Under the pieces are notes generated by a model that had not been told where the DNA came from, searched no databases, and saw nothing but the letters and a program-made list of their open reading frames with translations. Positions 43,893-52,516 of a DNA stretch of 64,000 nt are shown in pieces (within the stretch, counting starts at the first letter, position 1; every line of letters starts with the position of its first letter). The DNA comes from Halapricum hydrolyticum. Lineage in GTDB: Archaea > Halobacteriota > Halobacteria > Halobacteriales > Haloarculaceae. The DNA lies in NCBI RefSeq assembly GCF_025517535.1, contig NZ_JAOPKC010000012.1, positions 1 to 64,000 of the forward strand, written 5' to 3'. The position numbers and the translations under genes are program-made.

Positions 43893-44126
43893 ATAAGCGT
43901 TCCGACCGGTGAGTCGTCGACGTCTTTGCGCGCGTCCGTATCGGCCTCGTCGACCGCTTCGCGAAACGCTGTGGCGTCCTCGTCTGCGAGGATTCCGCGA
44001 AGCGAGAGGAGCGAGGGCCCCGTCGATCAGCCGCTCGATGGCCTCCGAAAACGTCTCGTCGTCCCGCTTGCGCGCCTTGATCGTCTCGTAGACGTCCTCG
44101 TCGAGGCGGACGCTCCTGGTTTCCAT
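43886..44126 (-). pseudogene. VapB-like antitoxin gene with frameshift
   Basis: The start METRSVRLDEDVYETIKARK with FSEAIERLID is a typical haloarchaeal RHH antitoxin. After LIDG the frame shifts. In the next frame the expected C-terminal half continues (PSLLSLRGILADEDATAF, then REAVDEADTDARKDVDD) to a stop at 43886. Removing one base from the C-run at 44018-44021 (a G-run on the coding strand) restores one ~79-residue protein. Either the gene is broken or the base is a sequencing error. No PIN-domain toxin gene is next to it. Confidence 0.75.
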
Positions 44127-44224
44127 GTCGTATACGACTGTATACGCGGCCACATAGCTCACTCCGATCGCTCCCGAGTCGCGTTTCCGAACCCCTATGT
44201 CGCTGCCGTGATCACAACGGGGTA

Positions 44225-45514
44225 ATGACCGACATAGAGAGCCTGAAGGGCTTCTACGATCGCTATCCCGAGGAGTTCGCCGCCTGGCGGGGGGTCATCG
44301 ACGTCGTCGAGACGACCGCCGCGGAGTTCGGCTTCCGGGAGATCGACACGCCCGCGGTCGAACGCCGAGAACTGTACGAGATCAAGTCCGGCGAGGAGCT
44401 GATGGACCAGACGTACAGCTTCGAGGACCGAGGAGGCAGGCAGGTCACGCTCACGCCGGAGCAGACGCCGACTCGCGCGCGGCTGGTCCAGCAGCGAAAG
44501 GACCTCAAGACCCCGATCAAGTGGTACGACACCTCGAAACGGTGGCGCTACGAGAACGTCCAGAAGGGACGGGACCGGGAGTTCTTCCAGACCGACGTCG
44601 ACGTCTTCGGGATCGAGAGCGTCGAGGCCGACGCCGAGGTCATCGCCGTCGCCGCGACGATCTACGACCGGCTCGGCGTCGCCGACCGCGTGGAGTTTCT
44701 GATCAACGACCGCACGTTGCTCGACGCCCTGCTCGAAGCCGAGGGGATCGACAACACCGACGAGGTGATGGGCGTCGTCGACGACAAGGAGAAACTCGCC
44801 CGCGAGGAGTTCCTGACCGAACTGCGCAACACGGGCGTCACCCACGAGGCGGCCGAACGGATCGACGAACTCACCGCGATCCGGGGGCCGATCACCGAGG
44901 AGATCGATCGCCTGCGCGAACTCGCGCCCGACGACGAGGACGCCGTCGAGGCCGTCGATCGGATGGCCGATCTGGCCGACGCCCTGGAGTCGTACGGTGT
45001 CGCCGACGTCTGCAAGCTCGACCTGTCGATCGTCCGCGGGCTGGCCTACTACACGGGGCTGGTCTTCGAGGCCTTCGACAGCGAGGGCGAGTTGCGCGCA
45101 CTCTTCGGCGGCGGCCGCTACGATGACCTGGTCGGCCTGTTCGGCAGCCAGGACGTGCCGGCGGTCGGGTTCGCCTTCGGGTACTCGACGACCCGCGAAC
45201 TCCTCAAGAAGGAAGGCGAGTGGCCCGCCGAGGAACTGTCGACGGACGTCTACGTCGCCGCCGTCTCCGGGGACGTTCGCGAGGAGGCGCTCGGGTTCGC
45301 CAGCGACCTCCGCGAGGCAGGACTCGTCGTCGAAACCGATCTGGCGAGCCGCGGGCTCGGCGGCCAGTTCGAGTACGCCGACAGCATCAACGCCGAGACG
45401 GTCCTGATCGTCGGCCAGCGCGATCTCGACGACGGGGTCGTCACCGTCCGGGACATGGACAGCGGCGACGAACGGCGCGTGCCGGTCGAGGACGTGGTCG
45501 ACGAACTGGCGTAG
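44225..45514 (+). CDS. hisS: Histidyl-tRNA synthetase
   Basis: A 429-residue class II synthetase. KGFYDRYPEEFAAWRGV and FREIDTPAVERRELY lead into motif 1. TPEQTPTRARLVQQR and RWRYENVQKGRDREFFQTDVDVFG form motif 2. LSIVRGLAYYTGLVFEAFD, FGGGRYDDLVG and PAVGFAFGYS contain the HisA and motif 3 regions, and the C-terminal ~90 residues are the anticodon-binding domain. It charges tRNA-His. Confidence 0.95.
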   Translation: MTDIESLKGFYDRYPEEFAAWRGVIDVVETTAAEFGFREIDTPAVERRELYEIKSGEELMDQTYSFEDRGGRQVTLTPEQTPTRARLVQQRKDLKTPIKWYDTSKRWRYENVQKGRDREFFQTDVDVFGIESVEADAEVIAVAATIYDRLGVADRVEFLINDRTLLDALLEAEGIDNTDEVMGVVDDKEKLAREEFLTELRNTGVTHEAAERIDELTAIRGPITEEIDRLRELAPDDEDAVEAVDRMADLADALESYGVADVCKLDLSIVRGLAYYTGLVFEAFDSEGELRALFGGGRYDDLVGLFGSQDVPAVGFAFGYSTTRELLKKEGEWPAEELSTDVYVAAVSGDVREEALGFASDLREAGLVVETDLASRGLGGQFEYADSINAETVLIVGQRDLDDGVVTVRDMDSGDERRVPVEDVVDELA

Positions 45515-45573
45515 CTCAAATATCGGCCGAAACGGACCAAACGTTGATTACCCGGTGTGCCGACCCTGCGTGT

Positions 45574-46653
45574 ATGAAAGTCGTCCTGATCGGGGTCGGT
45601 CAAGCCGGCGGCAAGATCACCCAGGCCCTCGCGGAGTACGACTACGAGATGGGGTTCGACGCAGTGCAGGGGGCCCTGGCAGTCAATACCGCCGCGGCCG
45701 ACCTACAATCTCTCGACATCGACACGCAGTTGATCGGCCGCGATCGCGTGAAAGGTCACGGGGTCGGTGGAGACAACGAACTCGGCGCGGAGATCATGCG
45801 CGAGGAGTCGACGGAAGTGATCGACGAGCTCGACGGCCGGATCACCTCCCGTGCGGAGGGCATCGTGATCGTCGCCGGGCTCGGCGGCGGCACCGGTTCC
45901 GGCGGCGCACCGATGCTCGCCCACGAACTCAAGCGCATCTACGACGTCCCTGTCTACGTGCTCGGCGTCTTGCCCGGACGCAACGAGGGTTCGATCTACC
46001 AGGCCAACGCCGGCCGGTCGCTGAAGACTGTCGCCCGCGAGGCCGACGCGACGATCCTGATCGACAACGACGCCTGGCACGACAACGAACAGAGCCTCGA
46101 AGCGAGCTTCGAGACGATCAACCAGAACATCGCCCAGCGCGTCGGACTGTTGCTGGCTGCCGGCGAGGTCATCGACGGGGTCGCAGAGAGCGTCGTCGAC
46201 TCCAGCGAAGTGATCAACACGCTCCAGCCGGGCGGGATCGCCTCGATCGGCTACGCCTCCGCGGCGGCCGCCGAGGACAGCGCGGACAACATCAACAACA
46301 TCATCACTGCGACGCGAAACGCCCTGCTTGCGGGAACGAGTCTCCCGGACGCGGTCGAGGCCGATACGGCACTGCTGGTGATCGCCGGCGATCCGGATCG
46401 CATCGCTCGCAAGGGCGTCGAGCGCGCTCGCAGTTGGCTCGAAGAGGAAACCGGGTGTCTGGAAGTCCGGGGCGGAGACTTCCCGCTCGACAGCGACCGG
46501 CTCGCCGCACTGGTGTTGCTGGGCGGCGTCGAACGCTCCAGCCGGATCCAGGAGTTCCTCGAACGCGCTCGCCAGGCACACGAGCAAGCCAGCGAGCCGA
46601 CGCCTGACCCCAGCGACGCCTTCGAGAACGAACAGATCGACGACCTGTTCTGA
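45574..46653 (+). CDS. CetZ-type tubulin/FtsZ family GTPase
   Basis: A 359-residue protein. VLIGVGQAGGKIT at the N-terminus and GLGGGTGSGGAPMLAHEL (~residues 105-122, the tubulin signature) bind GTP, and the NAGRSLKTVAREADATILIDNDAWH stretch and C-terminal domain follow the FtsZ/CetZ plan. The N-terminus is close to CetZ, the haloarchaeal group that shapes cells, rather than FtsZ. Its acidic C-terminal tail ends EQIDDLF. The stop TGA begins a short family B-like sequence. Confidence 0.9.
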   Translation: MKVVLIGVGQAGGKITQALAEYDYEMGFDAVQGALAVNTAAADLQSLDIDTQLIGRDRVKGHGVGGDNELGAEIMREESTEVIDELDGRITSRAEGIVIVAGLGGGTGSGGAPMLAHELKRIYDVPVYVLGVLPGRNEGSIYQANAGRSLKTVAREADATILIDNDAWHDNEQSLEASFETINQNIAQRVGLLLAAGEVIDGVAESVVDSSEVINTLQPGGIASIGYASAAAAEDSADNINNIITATRNALLAGTSLPDAVEADTALLVIAGDPDRIARKGVERARSWLEEETGCLEVRGGDFPLDSDRLAALVLLGGVERSSRIQEFLERARQAHEQASEPTPDPSDAFENEQIDDLF

Positions 46654-46664
46654 TACTGCCCTCG
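46651..46664. repeat. Short family B-like terminus at the cetZ stop
   Basis: TGATACTGCCCTCG shares TGATACTGCC with family B termini, and its TGA is the stop codon of the CetZ-type gene. Only this end is present, so it could be coincidence. Confidence 0.35.
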
Positions 46665-46736
46665 CGTACCGGCCTCGACGGGATGGTTCGACCTGTCTGG
46701 GAGTTCTCTGCCGGCCTCGACGGGCCGTACAGGCCG

Positions 46737-47138
46737 CTATTCGTCGTCGAGTTCGAGTTCTTCCAGTGCCGCGGCGACGTCGTCGTCGTCGGCGCCGTCT
46801 TCGTCGGGCAGGTCGATGTCCGCTCCGGACTCGGCCGGCTCGCCGTCGGGATCCTGTGACGGCTCGGCACTGTCGGGCTCCAGTGACGGCCCGTCGGCGG
46901 TGTCAGATCCCACGTCGGAACGACCGGGGTCGAGAGACGGGCCGGAAGACTGTCCCAGGTCGGCGTCGAGGTCGCCACCCGGGGGTGCGTTCCAGACGTC
47001 GTGTTCGTTGAGCACCGTGTCGCGATGGCCGAGCAGCCACTCGACGTAGCCGTCGACGTCCTCGAACCCGTGCTCGTCTGCCTCGCGGCGCAGGTTGTCG
47101 ATCATCGCCGGATCGAGGTCCAGGGAAACGTCCGCCAT
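46737..47138 (-). CDS. Acidic protein with short N-terminal helix-loop-helix domain
   Basis: A 133-residue protein. The first ~45 residues (ADVSLDLDPAMIDNLRREAD, FEDVDGYVEWLLGHR) resemble a ribbon-helix-helix or related dimerisation domain. The rest is Asp/Glu/Ser/Pro-rich and probably disordered. The ATG at 47138 was chosen because the domain begins there. Function unknown. Confidence 0.68.
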   Translation of the reverse strand: MADVSLDLDPAMIDNLRREADEHGFEDVDGYVEWLLGHRDTVLNEHDVWNAPPGGDLDADLGQSSGPSLDPGRSDVGSDTADGPSLEPDSAEPSQDPDGEPAESGADIDLPDEDGADDDDVAAALEELELDDE

Positions 47139-47337
47139 CGTTTCCAATACGTCGGTCGAAGTATAAATACACCTGTGTCCCAACCGGACTCCGTCTTCGA
47201 TATCACCCGGCCTCGACATCGATGGTCGCCGACGCGACGTCACTGTCGCGAGCGCTTCGTCCAGTTCCATCGGACCTCCACTGGCCGCGAGGCCCGACTG
47301 GCGGCGGCAAAAAAGTACGCGAAGGTACTGGTTTCGC

Positions 47338-48681
47338 CTAGATGAGGCTGCGGCCGTCGAACTCCGTTCGCTCGTGTTCGATGTCCATCAGCGAGAGAAT
47401 CGTCGGTGCGATGTCGAACAGGTCGGCGTCCTCGATTCGGACGTCGGGATCGTCGACGTACAGCGTCGCGTTGTCGAAGCTGTGCATCCCGTTTCGCGGC
47501 CCCACGTCGAATACCTCGCTGTCGCCTTTGAACCCCGCCTTCAGGTCGAAGCCGTGGTTGGGGATCACGACGAGGTCCGGTGCGATGTCGTCGTGGTCGC
47601 CCCGGAAGGCGTCCTCTCCAGTGACGACCCGATCCGCGACCGGGTTACCGTCCGGCCCTTCGAGCCGTTCGAGTTCGGCTTTGAGTTCGGCGCGCACCTC
47701 CTCGTATTCGGATTCGGGCACGCTCCCGCGGGGTTCGCGCCCCTCGAGGTTGATGTAGAACCGGCCGGGAATCAGCGAGTACGCCGTCGTCTCCTCGGCG
47801 ATGTCGCCCAGCTCTTCGTGATCGTCCTCCGCATAGGAGAGCCACCCCTCCCGTTCGAGCCACTCGTTGCAGTGGACCTCGTATTCGAGGCTCGTGAACC
47901 CGTGGTCGGAGGCGACCATCATCGTCACGTCGTCGGCGAGCATCTCTCGTAACTGGCCGAGATAGTCGTCGACCGTGCGGTAGAACTCGATGAACTCCTC
48001 TTTGTACTCGCCGTCCTGCTCGTAGTGCTTGAACAGGAAGTGGTTGACCCGATCGGTCGTCATGAAGACGCCGAAAAACAGGTCCCAGTCGTCTTCCTGC
48101 ACGTAGTGTTTGAACGCCTCGAAGCGCTTCTCGAGGGTCTCGTAGGCGTCTTCGATGAAGTCGCTCTTGTCCTCGTCGTGGCCGAGTTTGGCGTTGACGT
48201 CGATCCGGTAGTCGATCCCGTCGAGGTAGTCCCGTAGCTCGTCTGGATAGGCCGCCTTCTCGACGCCCGGGGAGAGAAAGCCCGAGACCATCCGCTGGAC
48301 ATCGCGCTGGGGCGGGAACGTCACGGGGACGTTCATCACCGTCGCGTTCCGGTCGGCGTCTTCGATGCGGTCCCACACGCGGGTCGCCTGCACGTCACGG
48401 CCCATCGGAACGTAAGTATCGTAGGAGCCGACTTCCCGGTCCTGGAAGCCGTAGACGCCGGTCTGGCCAGGATTGACGCCGGTGGTCAGCGACGGCCAGC
48501 AGGCGCTGGATTCGGGCGGTACGATGCTGTCGATCGCGCCGGCGCTACCCTCCGATGCGATCGCGGCGAGGTTCTCGAACTCGTCCTCGTGGTCGGCGAG
48601 CAGGCTGTAGGGCACCCCGTCAATCCCGAAGAACGCGACGCGGGGTCCGCCGTCGCCTCGAAGCCGGTCGAACAGTCCCAT
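47338..48681 (-). CDS. Alkaline-phosphatase-superfamily hydrolase
   Basis: A 447-residue enzyme of the type I phosphodiesterase/nucleotide pyrophosphatase group. FFGIDGVPYSLL provides a metal-binding Asp, SACWPSLTTGVNPGQTGVYGF contains the nucleophile Ser/Thr region, and MMVASDHGF and GMHS carry the remaining metal ligands (DH, H). The substrate is unknown. The upstream in-frame extension is not coding-like, so the ATG at 48681 was used. There is no signal peptide, so it should be cytoplasmic. Confidence 0.88.
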   Translation of the reverse strand: MGLFDRLRGDGGPRVAFFGIDGVPYSLLADHEDEFENLAAIASEGSAGAIDSIVPPESSACWPSLTTGVNPGQTGVYGFQDREVGSYDTYVPMGRDVQATRVWDRIEDADRNATVMNVPVTFPPQRDVQRMVSGFLSPGVEKAAYPDELRDYLDGIDYRIDVNAKLGHDEDKSDFIEDAYETLEKRFEAFKHYVQEDDWDLFFGVFMTTDRVNHFLFKHYEQDGEYKEEFIEFYRTVDDYLGQLREMLADDVTMMVASDHGFTSLEYEVHCNEWLEREGWLSYAEDDHEELGDIAEETTAYSLIPGRFYINLEGREPRGSVPESEYEEVRAELKAELERLEGPDGNPVADRVVTGEDAFRGDHDDIAPDLVVIPNHGFDLKAGFKGDSEVFDVGPRNGMHSFDNATLYVDDPDVRIEDADLFDIAPTILSLMDIEHERTEFDGRSLI

Positions 48682-48746
48682 ACCCCCCGCTACCAGGGAC
48701 GGGCACAAGAAGCTTCTTCTCGCGAGTTCGTTCCAGAAAGCGGCGA

Positions 48747-48881
48747 CTATCGCTCGCTCTCGTCCGCCGACGGGTCGTAGTTCTCCGGCACGACTGTCAC
48801 GTGGTCGAGCCCCGACTCCGGACGGCGCTCGGGAACGACCGTGGGGTGATCCATGCCGGCTGGCGGACGGGTCGATGACAT
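48747..48881 (-). CDS. Very small protein with internal repeat
   Basis: A 44-residue reading frame starting at the ATG at 48881. It contains MDHPTVVPERRPE and then LDHVTVVPENYDP, a clear twofold repeat of a DHxTVVPE motif, which supports its being real. Followed by an acidic tail. It may be a small haloarchaeal conserved protein; nothing is known of its role. Confidence 0.45.
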   Translation of the reverse strand: MSSTRPPAGMDHPTVVPERRPESGLDHVTVVPENYDPSADESER

Positions 48882-48990
48882 TGCAATCGAAAGAACGGTC
48901 CACAGACACATATAATTACCCATGCTCATAATTTATCGGCAGACAGGCGGGCATGCCTGCGGTGCATATCACGACGAAAAGGGGTTGTCG

Positions 48991-49524
48991 CTACGCGAAG
49001 TTCTCGTCGTAGAGGTCCTGTGCGTGTTCGATCGCGTCGAAGGCGGCCTGCTTGTCCTCCCAGCCAAGCGTTTCGACTTCCTTGCCCTCTTCGAGGTTCT
49101 TGTAGGTCGCGAAGAACTCGTCGATCTCGTCCAGCGTCTGCTGGGGGATGTCCTCGAGGTCCTGGATGTGATCGTAGCGAGGGTCCTCACTCGGGACGGC
49201 GATGACCTTGTCGTCCTGTTCGCCGTCGTCGTCCATCTTCATCAGCGCGACCGGGCGCGCCTCGATGACACAGCCGGGGAACGTCTGGTCTTCGACGAGA
49301 ACGAGGACGTCGAAGGGATCCCCGTCGTCGTAATAGGACTGGGGGATGAACCCGTAATCGGAGGGATAGTGGACGTTGCTGTGCAACACCCGGTCCAGCA
49401 CGACGCCGGGGACCGACTTGTCGTACTCGTACTTGTTGCGCTCGCCTTTGAGACACTCGACGACCGCGTAGATCTCTTCGGGCGGGTTCGGTCCGGTTTC
49501 GAGGTCTTCCCAGAGGTTCGTCAT
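48991..49524 (-). CDS. ppa: Inorganic pyrophosphatase
   Basis: A 177-residue family I (soluble) pyrophosphatase: ECLKGERNKYEYDK, VHYPSDYGFIPQSYYDDGDPFDVLVL with the catalytic Asp cluster, and IAVPSEDPRYDHI. It hydrolyses PPi, pulling biosynthetic reactions forward. The ATG at 49524 is the family start. Confidence 0.95.
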   Translation of the reverse strand: MTNLWEDLETGPNPPEEIYAVVECLKGERNKYEYDKSVPGVVLDRVLHSNVHYPSDYGFIPQSYYDDGDPFDVLVLVEDQTFPGCVIEARPVALMKMDDDGEQDDKVIAVPSEDPRYDHIQDLEDIPQQTLDEIDEFFATYKNLEEGKEVETLGWEDKQAAFDAIEHAQDLYDENFA

Positions 49525-49745
49525 CACCCTTCCTTCCGAGCAGCGGCCAAAAAGTCCTTTCGACAGCAGCCCCAAGATCGGGTGGACGCCACGACGAGGC
49601 GCAGGAATCGCAACCACTACAGCGGCTATACCACACACCCCCGATACGACTAATATACGGTTACTCCGCCGAACGGTTACGAAAACGACAGCGCTGCTGA
49701 ATAGAGTTAACAAGGGTTAAATGTCCTGATGACCTTCAGATAACT

Positions 49746-50105
49746 ATGTCAGAAGCACAAGCGGTTACGAACGATCCCGGAATCACGAAAGAACTAACGG
49801 CGTTTCAGCGGAACATTCTGGTCATTCTGGCCGAAGAGCCGAGATACGGACTCGCGATCAAGCGCGAACTCGAAGCGTACTACGGGTCGGAAGTCAACCA
49901 CGGCCGGCTCTACCCGAACCTCGACGACCTCGTCGAGATGGATCTCGTCGAGAAAAGCGAACTGGACAAGCGAACCAACCAGTACGAGCTGACCGACGAC
50001 GGCTACGAGGCGCTGCTCGACCAGCTCGGCTGGGAGTTCTCGAAGATCGTCACCGACGACGCTCGCGCGGCGGACCTGCGCGAACTGATCGAGCGGGCCA
50101 ACTAG
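49746..50105 (+). CDS. PadR-family transcriptional regulator
   Basis: A 119-residue protein with a winged helix: LTAFQRNILVILAEEPRYGLAIKREL (~residues 18-43), VNHGRLYPNLDDLVEMDLVEKSE, then a wing (NQYELTDDGYEALL). It lacks the long C-terminal helical domain of some PadR proteins, as is common in haloarchaea. Target unknown. It converges with the DUF7108 gene, overlapping it by 4 bases. Confidence 0.88.
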   Translation: MSEAQAVTNDPGITKELTAFQRNILVILAEEPRYGLAIKRELEAYYGSEVNHGRLYPNLDDLVEMDLVEKSELDKRTNQYELTDDGYEALLDQLGWEFSKIVTDDARAADLRELIERAN

Positions 50106-50662
50106 TCGTTCCCTTCTCTCGGCACTTCCTTCTGTCGTGCCTCCCCAACCGTGTACTCGATAGACAGTGAAAGCTGCTCGCGCTGGTCGTCGCTGGGCCA
50201 GGCGTTGCGGGGGAAGTACTCCTCGCGGAACTCCGTCAGTTCGGCCTCGGTCAGCGACTCGATCGGCTTGGCGTAGTGGTTGTTCGCAAACTCGGCCAGC
50301 GCACGGGCCGTCTCCCCGTGTGGCTCGCCGTGTTCGTCGGCGACTCGGTCGGCGACCTCGAAGTTGTGCGACGCGACCGCCTCCCATTCCTCCGGCTCGC
50401 CCGGTCCGGACAGCGGCCGTTCGACGCCGCGCGATAGGTCCTCAATCCGCTCGGTACGGACTAGCCCCTCCTCGTCGATCCACTCTTCGGGATGGCAGAC
50501 GAGCGTGTCGTCCTCCTCGCGGATCCGGGCCGTGTAGCCATACTCGGCGAGGATCTCCTCGCGGTCGCGCCGGTAGGCCTGTGCCTCCTCGCCGCTGGCC
50601 CGGCGGGCCAGTCGCGTCAACCGCTCGGCCTCCTCGACGACGTTGTCGGGCAGATCAGTCAT
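50102..50662 (-). CDS. DUF7108-like haloarchaeal protein
   Basis: A 186-residue acidic, mostly helical protein starting MTDLPDNVVEEAERLTRLARR, with a central HPEEWIDEEGLVRTERIEDL and a C-terminal FREEYFPRNAWPSDDQR. It matches the pattern of haloarchaeal DUF7108 proteins, which sit beside rnhA. Its start overlaps the rnhA 3' end by 8 bases, so the two are coupled. A start at 50674 is also possible. Confidence 0.8.
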   Translation of the reverse strand: MTDLPDNVVEEAERLTRLARRASGEEAQAYRRDREEILAEYGYTARIREEDDTLVCHPEEWIDEEGLVRTERIEDLSRGVERPLSGPGEPEEWEAVASHNFEVADRVADEHGEPHGETARALAEFANNHYAKPIESLTEAELTEFREEYFPRNAWPSDDQREQLSLSIEYTVGEARQKEVPREGND

Positions 50663-51248
50663 TGTCGAGTGCATCGTTGGCCAGCTCGTCGGCGCGCTCG
50701 TTCAGCTCCCGCGGGACGTGCTCGATCGACCACGAGCCGAATCCAGTGAGCAGCTCCCGGGCGCGAACTCGCCGCTCGCGCAGGTCCGGATCGTTCGTGT
50801 TCCATTCCCCCCGGATCTGTTTGACCAGCAGTTCGGAGTCGCTACGGATCCGGACCTCCTCGAACCCGTAGTCGGCGGCGACCTCCAGCGCCTTGATCAG
50901 TCCCTCGTACTCGGCGCGGTTGTTGGTCGCCGTCCCGATCCGCTCGCCGCCTTCGCTGACGATCCCGTCGCCGGTCAGGATCACCCACCCGACCGCCGCA
51001 GGCCCGGGATTGCCCCGCGAGGCCCCGTCGAAGTAGATGTGTGCCCGGCCGCCGTCCTCTCGGAGCAACCCTGCGAGTCGCTCCGGGTCCTCTCCCTGGA
51101 CGACCACCTTGCCCTCGTAGGCGACCGCGCTCGCGCCACCGTGGTGCGCGCGCCAGCGCTCGTGGTCCGTATTTCCGGGTTCGATCCCGATCCCGGCCGC
51201 TTCCAGCCGCTCTCGCGCGCTGGATTCGTCACACTCGATGACTGGCAT
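50655..51248 (-). CDS. rnhA: Ribonuclease HI
   Basis: A 197-residue protein. The RNase HI core covers residues ~68-197: YFDGASRGNPGPAAVGW (first Asp), NNRAEYEGLIKAL (Glu), SDSELLVKQI (Asp) and ERADELANDAL (last Asp). The N-terminal ~65 residues form an extra domain (EGKVVVQGEDPERLAGLL) resembling the substrate-binding extension of RNase HIII. It degrades RNA in RNA-DNA hybrids. Divergent from tfb, 134 bases apart. Confidence 0.93.
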   Translation of the reverse strand: MPVIECDESSARERLEAAGIGIEPGNTDHERWRAHHGGASAVAYEGKVVVQGEDPERLAGLLREDGGRAHIYFDGASRGNPGPAAVGWVILTGDGIVSEGGERIGTATNNRAEYEGLIKALEVAADYGFEEVRIRSDSELLVKQIRGEWNTNDPDLRERRVRARELLTGFGSWSIEHVPRELNERADELANDALDND

Positions 51249-51344
51249 TCACACCGAAATCACGGGGCTACGGGCTTACACCTTGTGATTGACCGGAAAT
51301 CAGCCTCTGACCTTCTTTAGTGGTCAGAATGGCAACCATCCCAA

Positions 51345-51358
51345 GGATTTAAGTTAAG
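51345..51358 (+). promoter_or_regulatory. Putative tfb promoter
   Basis: GGATTTAAGTTAAG, a TATA-like element centred ~30 bases upstream of the tfb ATG, fits a leaderless transcript. A second A/T run (CTATAAAAG at 51369-51377) lies closer to the start codon. Confidence 0.45.
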
Positions 51359-51382
51359 GGAAAATGCTACTATAAAAGTGCG

Positions 51383-52345
51383 ATGACACGGTCCACCCGC
51401 CAGCGGGAGCGCGAGTCCGAGACGGAGACAGATGCCGAGGAGGAAGCCGTACAGCAGTGTCCGGAGTGTGGGTCGGAGGAACTCGTCACGGACGCGGATC
51501 GAGGTGAACTGGTGTGTGACGACTGCGGGCTCGTCGTCGAGGAGGGGAACATCGACCCTGGCCCGGAGTGGCGCGCCTTCAACCACCAGGAGCGCCAGGA
51601 GAAATCCAGGGTCGGTGCGCCGACCACGAAGACGATGCACGACAAGGGGCTGACGACGACGATCGACTGGAAGGACAAGGACGCCTACGGCCGCTCGATC
51701 TCTTCGAAAAAGCGCAGCCAGATGCACCGCCTTCGCAAGTGGCAGGAACGGATCCGGACGAAAGACGCCGGCGAGCGCAACCTTCAGTTCGCGCTTTCGG
51801 AGATCGACCGCATGGCCTCGGCGCTGGGCGTCCCGCGCTCGGTACGGGAGGTCGCCTCGGTGATCTACCGGCGCGCGCTCGACGACGACCTCATCCGGGG
51901 TCGCTCGATCGAGGGCGTCGCTACTTCGGCGCTGTATGCCGCCTGTCGGAAAGAGGGGATCCCGCGGAGCCTCGAGGAAATCTCGGACGTCTCTCGGGTC
52001 GAACGCAAGGAGATCGGGCGCACGTATCGCTATATCTCCCAGGAACTCGGCCTGGAGATGGAGCCCGTCGATCCCAAGAAGTACGTCCCCCGGTTCTGTT
52101 CTGAACTCGACCTCTCCGAAGAAGTCCAGACGAAAGCCAACGAAATAATCGAAGAGACCGCCGAACAGGGCCTGCTCTCGGGTAAATCGCCGACCGGCTA
52201 CGCCGCCGCCGCGATCTACGCCGCCTCCCTGCTCTGCAACGAGAAGAAGACCCAGCGAGAAGTCGCCGACGTCGCACAGGTCACCGAAGTCACGATCCGC
52301 AATCGCTACCAGGAACAGATCGAAGCGATGGGGATTCACAGCTGA
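51383..52345 (+). CDS. tfb: Transcription initiation factor IIB
   Basis: A 320-residue TFB. The N-terminal zinc ribbon is CPECG ... CDDCG (~residues 30-50), followed by the B-finger/linker (GPEWRAFNHQERQEKSRVGAP) and two cyclin-like repeats (~120-210 and ~215-305). It recruits RNA polymerase to TBP-bound promoters. Haloarchaea usually carry several tfb genes, and the paralogue group cannot be decided here. The stop TGA begins a family B repeat. Confidence 0.95.
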   Translation: MTRSTRQRERESETETDAEEEAVQQCPECGSEELVTDADRGELVCDDCGLVVEEGNIDPGPEWRAFNHQERQEKSRVGAPTTKTMHDKGLTTTIDWKDKDAYGRSISSKKRSQMHRLRKWQERIRTKDAGERNLQFALSEIDRMASALGVPRSVREVASVIYRRALDDDLIRGRSIEGVATSALYAACRKEGIPRSLEEISDVSRVERKEIGRTYRYISQELGLEMEPVDPKKYVPRFCSELDLSEEVQTKANEIIEETAEQGLLSGKSPTGYAAAAIYAASLLCNEKKTQREVADVAQVTEVTIRNRYQEQIEAMGIHS

Positions 52346-52420
52346 GACTGCCGGCTGTGACATTTCGAGGGAATCCACCATCCCAGTGTGGTCAATATCT
52401 CGACGAACTCACGGCTTAGG
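52343..52420. repeat. Palindromic repeat family B, copy B5
   Basis: TGAGACTGCCGGCTGTGAC then ATTTCG match the family B left end and start at the tfb stop codon. The core (CCACCATCCCAGTGTGG hairpin, CGACGAACTCACGGCTTAGG) follows, with a degenerate right end. It is only 12 bases from the family A copy A3. Confidence 0.75.
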
Positions 52421-52432
52421 TACACCCACGAG

Positions 52433-52516
52433 TGATACGGATTATTGTACCGATTTACCGCTCTGACCGCCCGGTGTCGGGCGGTCGATGGGGAACAGAC
52501 GTACAACAATTCGTAT
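52433..52516. repeat. Palindromic repeat family A, copy A3
   Basis: It starts TGATACGGATTATTGTACC and ends GTACAACAATTCGTAT, imperfect inverted repeats. The inner CCGCCC-GGTGTC-GGGCGG hairpin and the flanking CGATTTACCGCTCTGACC and GGGGAACAGAC are shared with copies A1 and A2. Between tfb and the small membrane gene. Confidence 0.85.

Noticed and set aside
42238..43896. A 552-codon plus-strand open frame
   Set aside because: It is antisense to the amidohydrolase gene, whose metal-binding motifs are clear.
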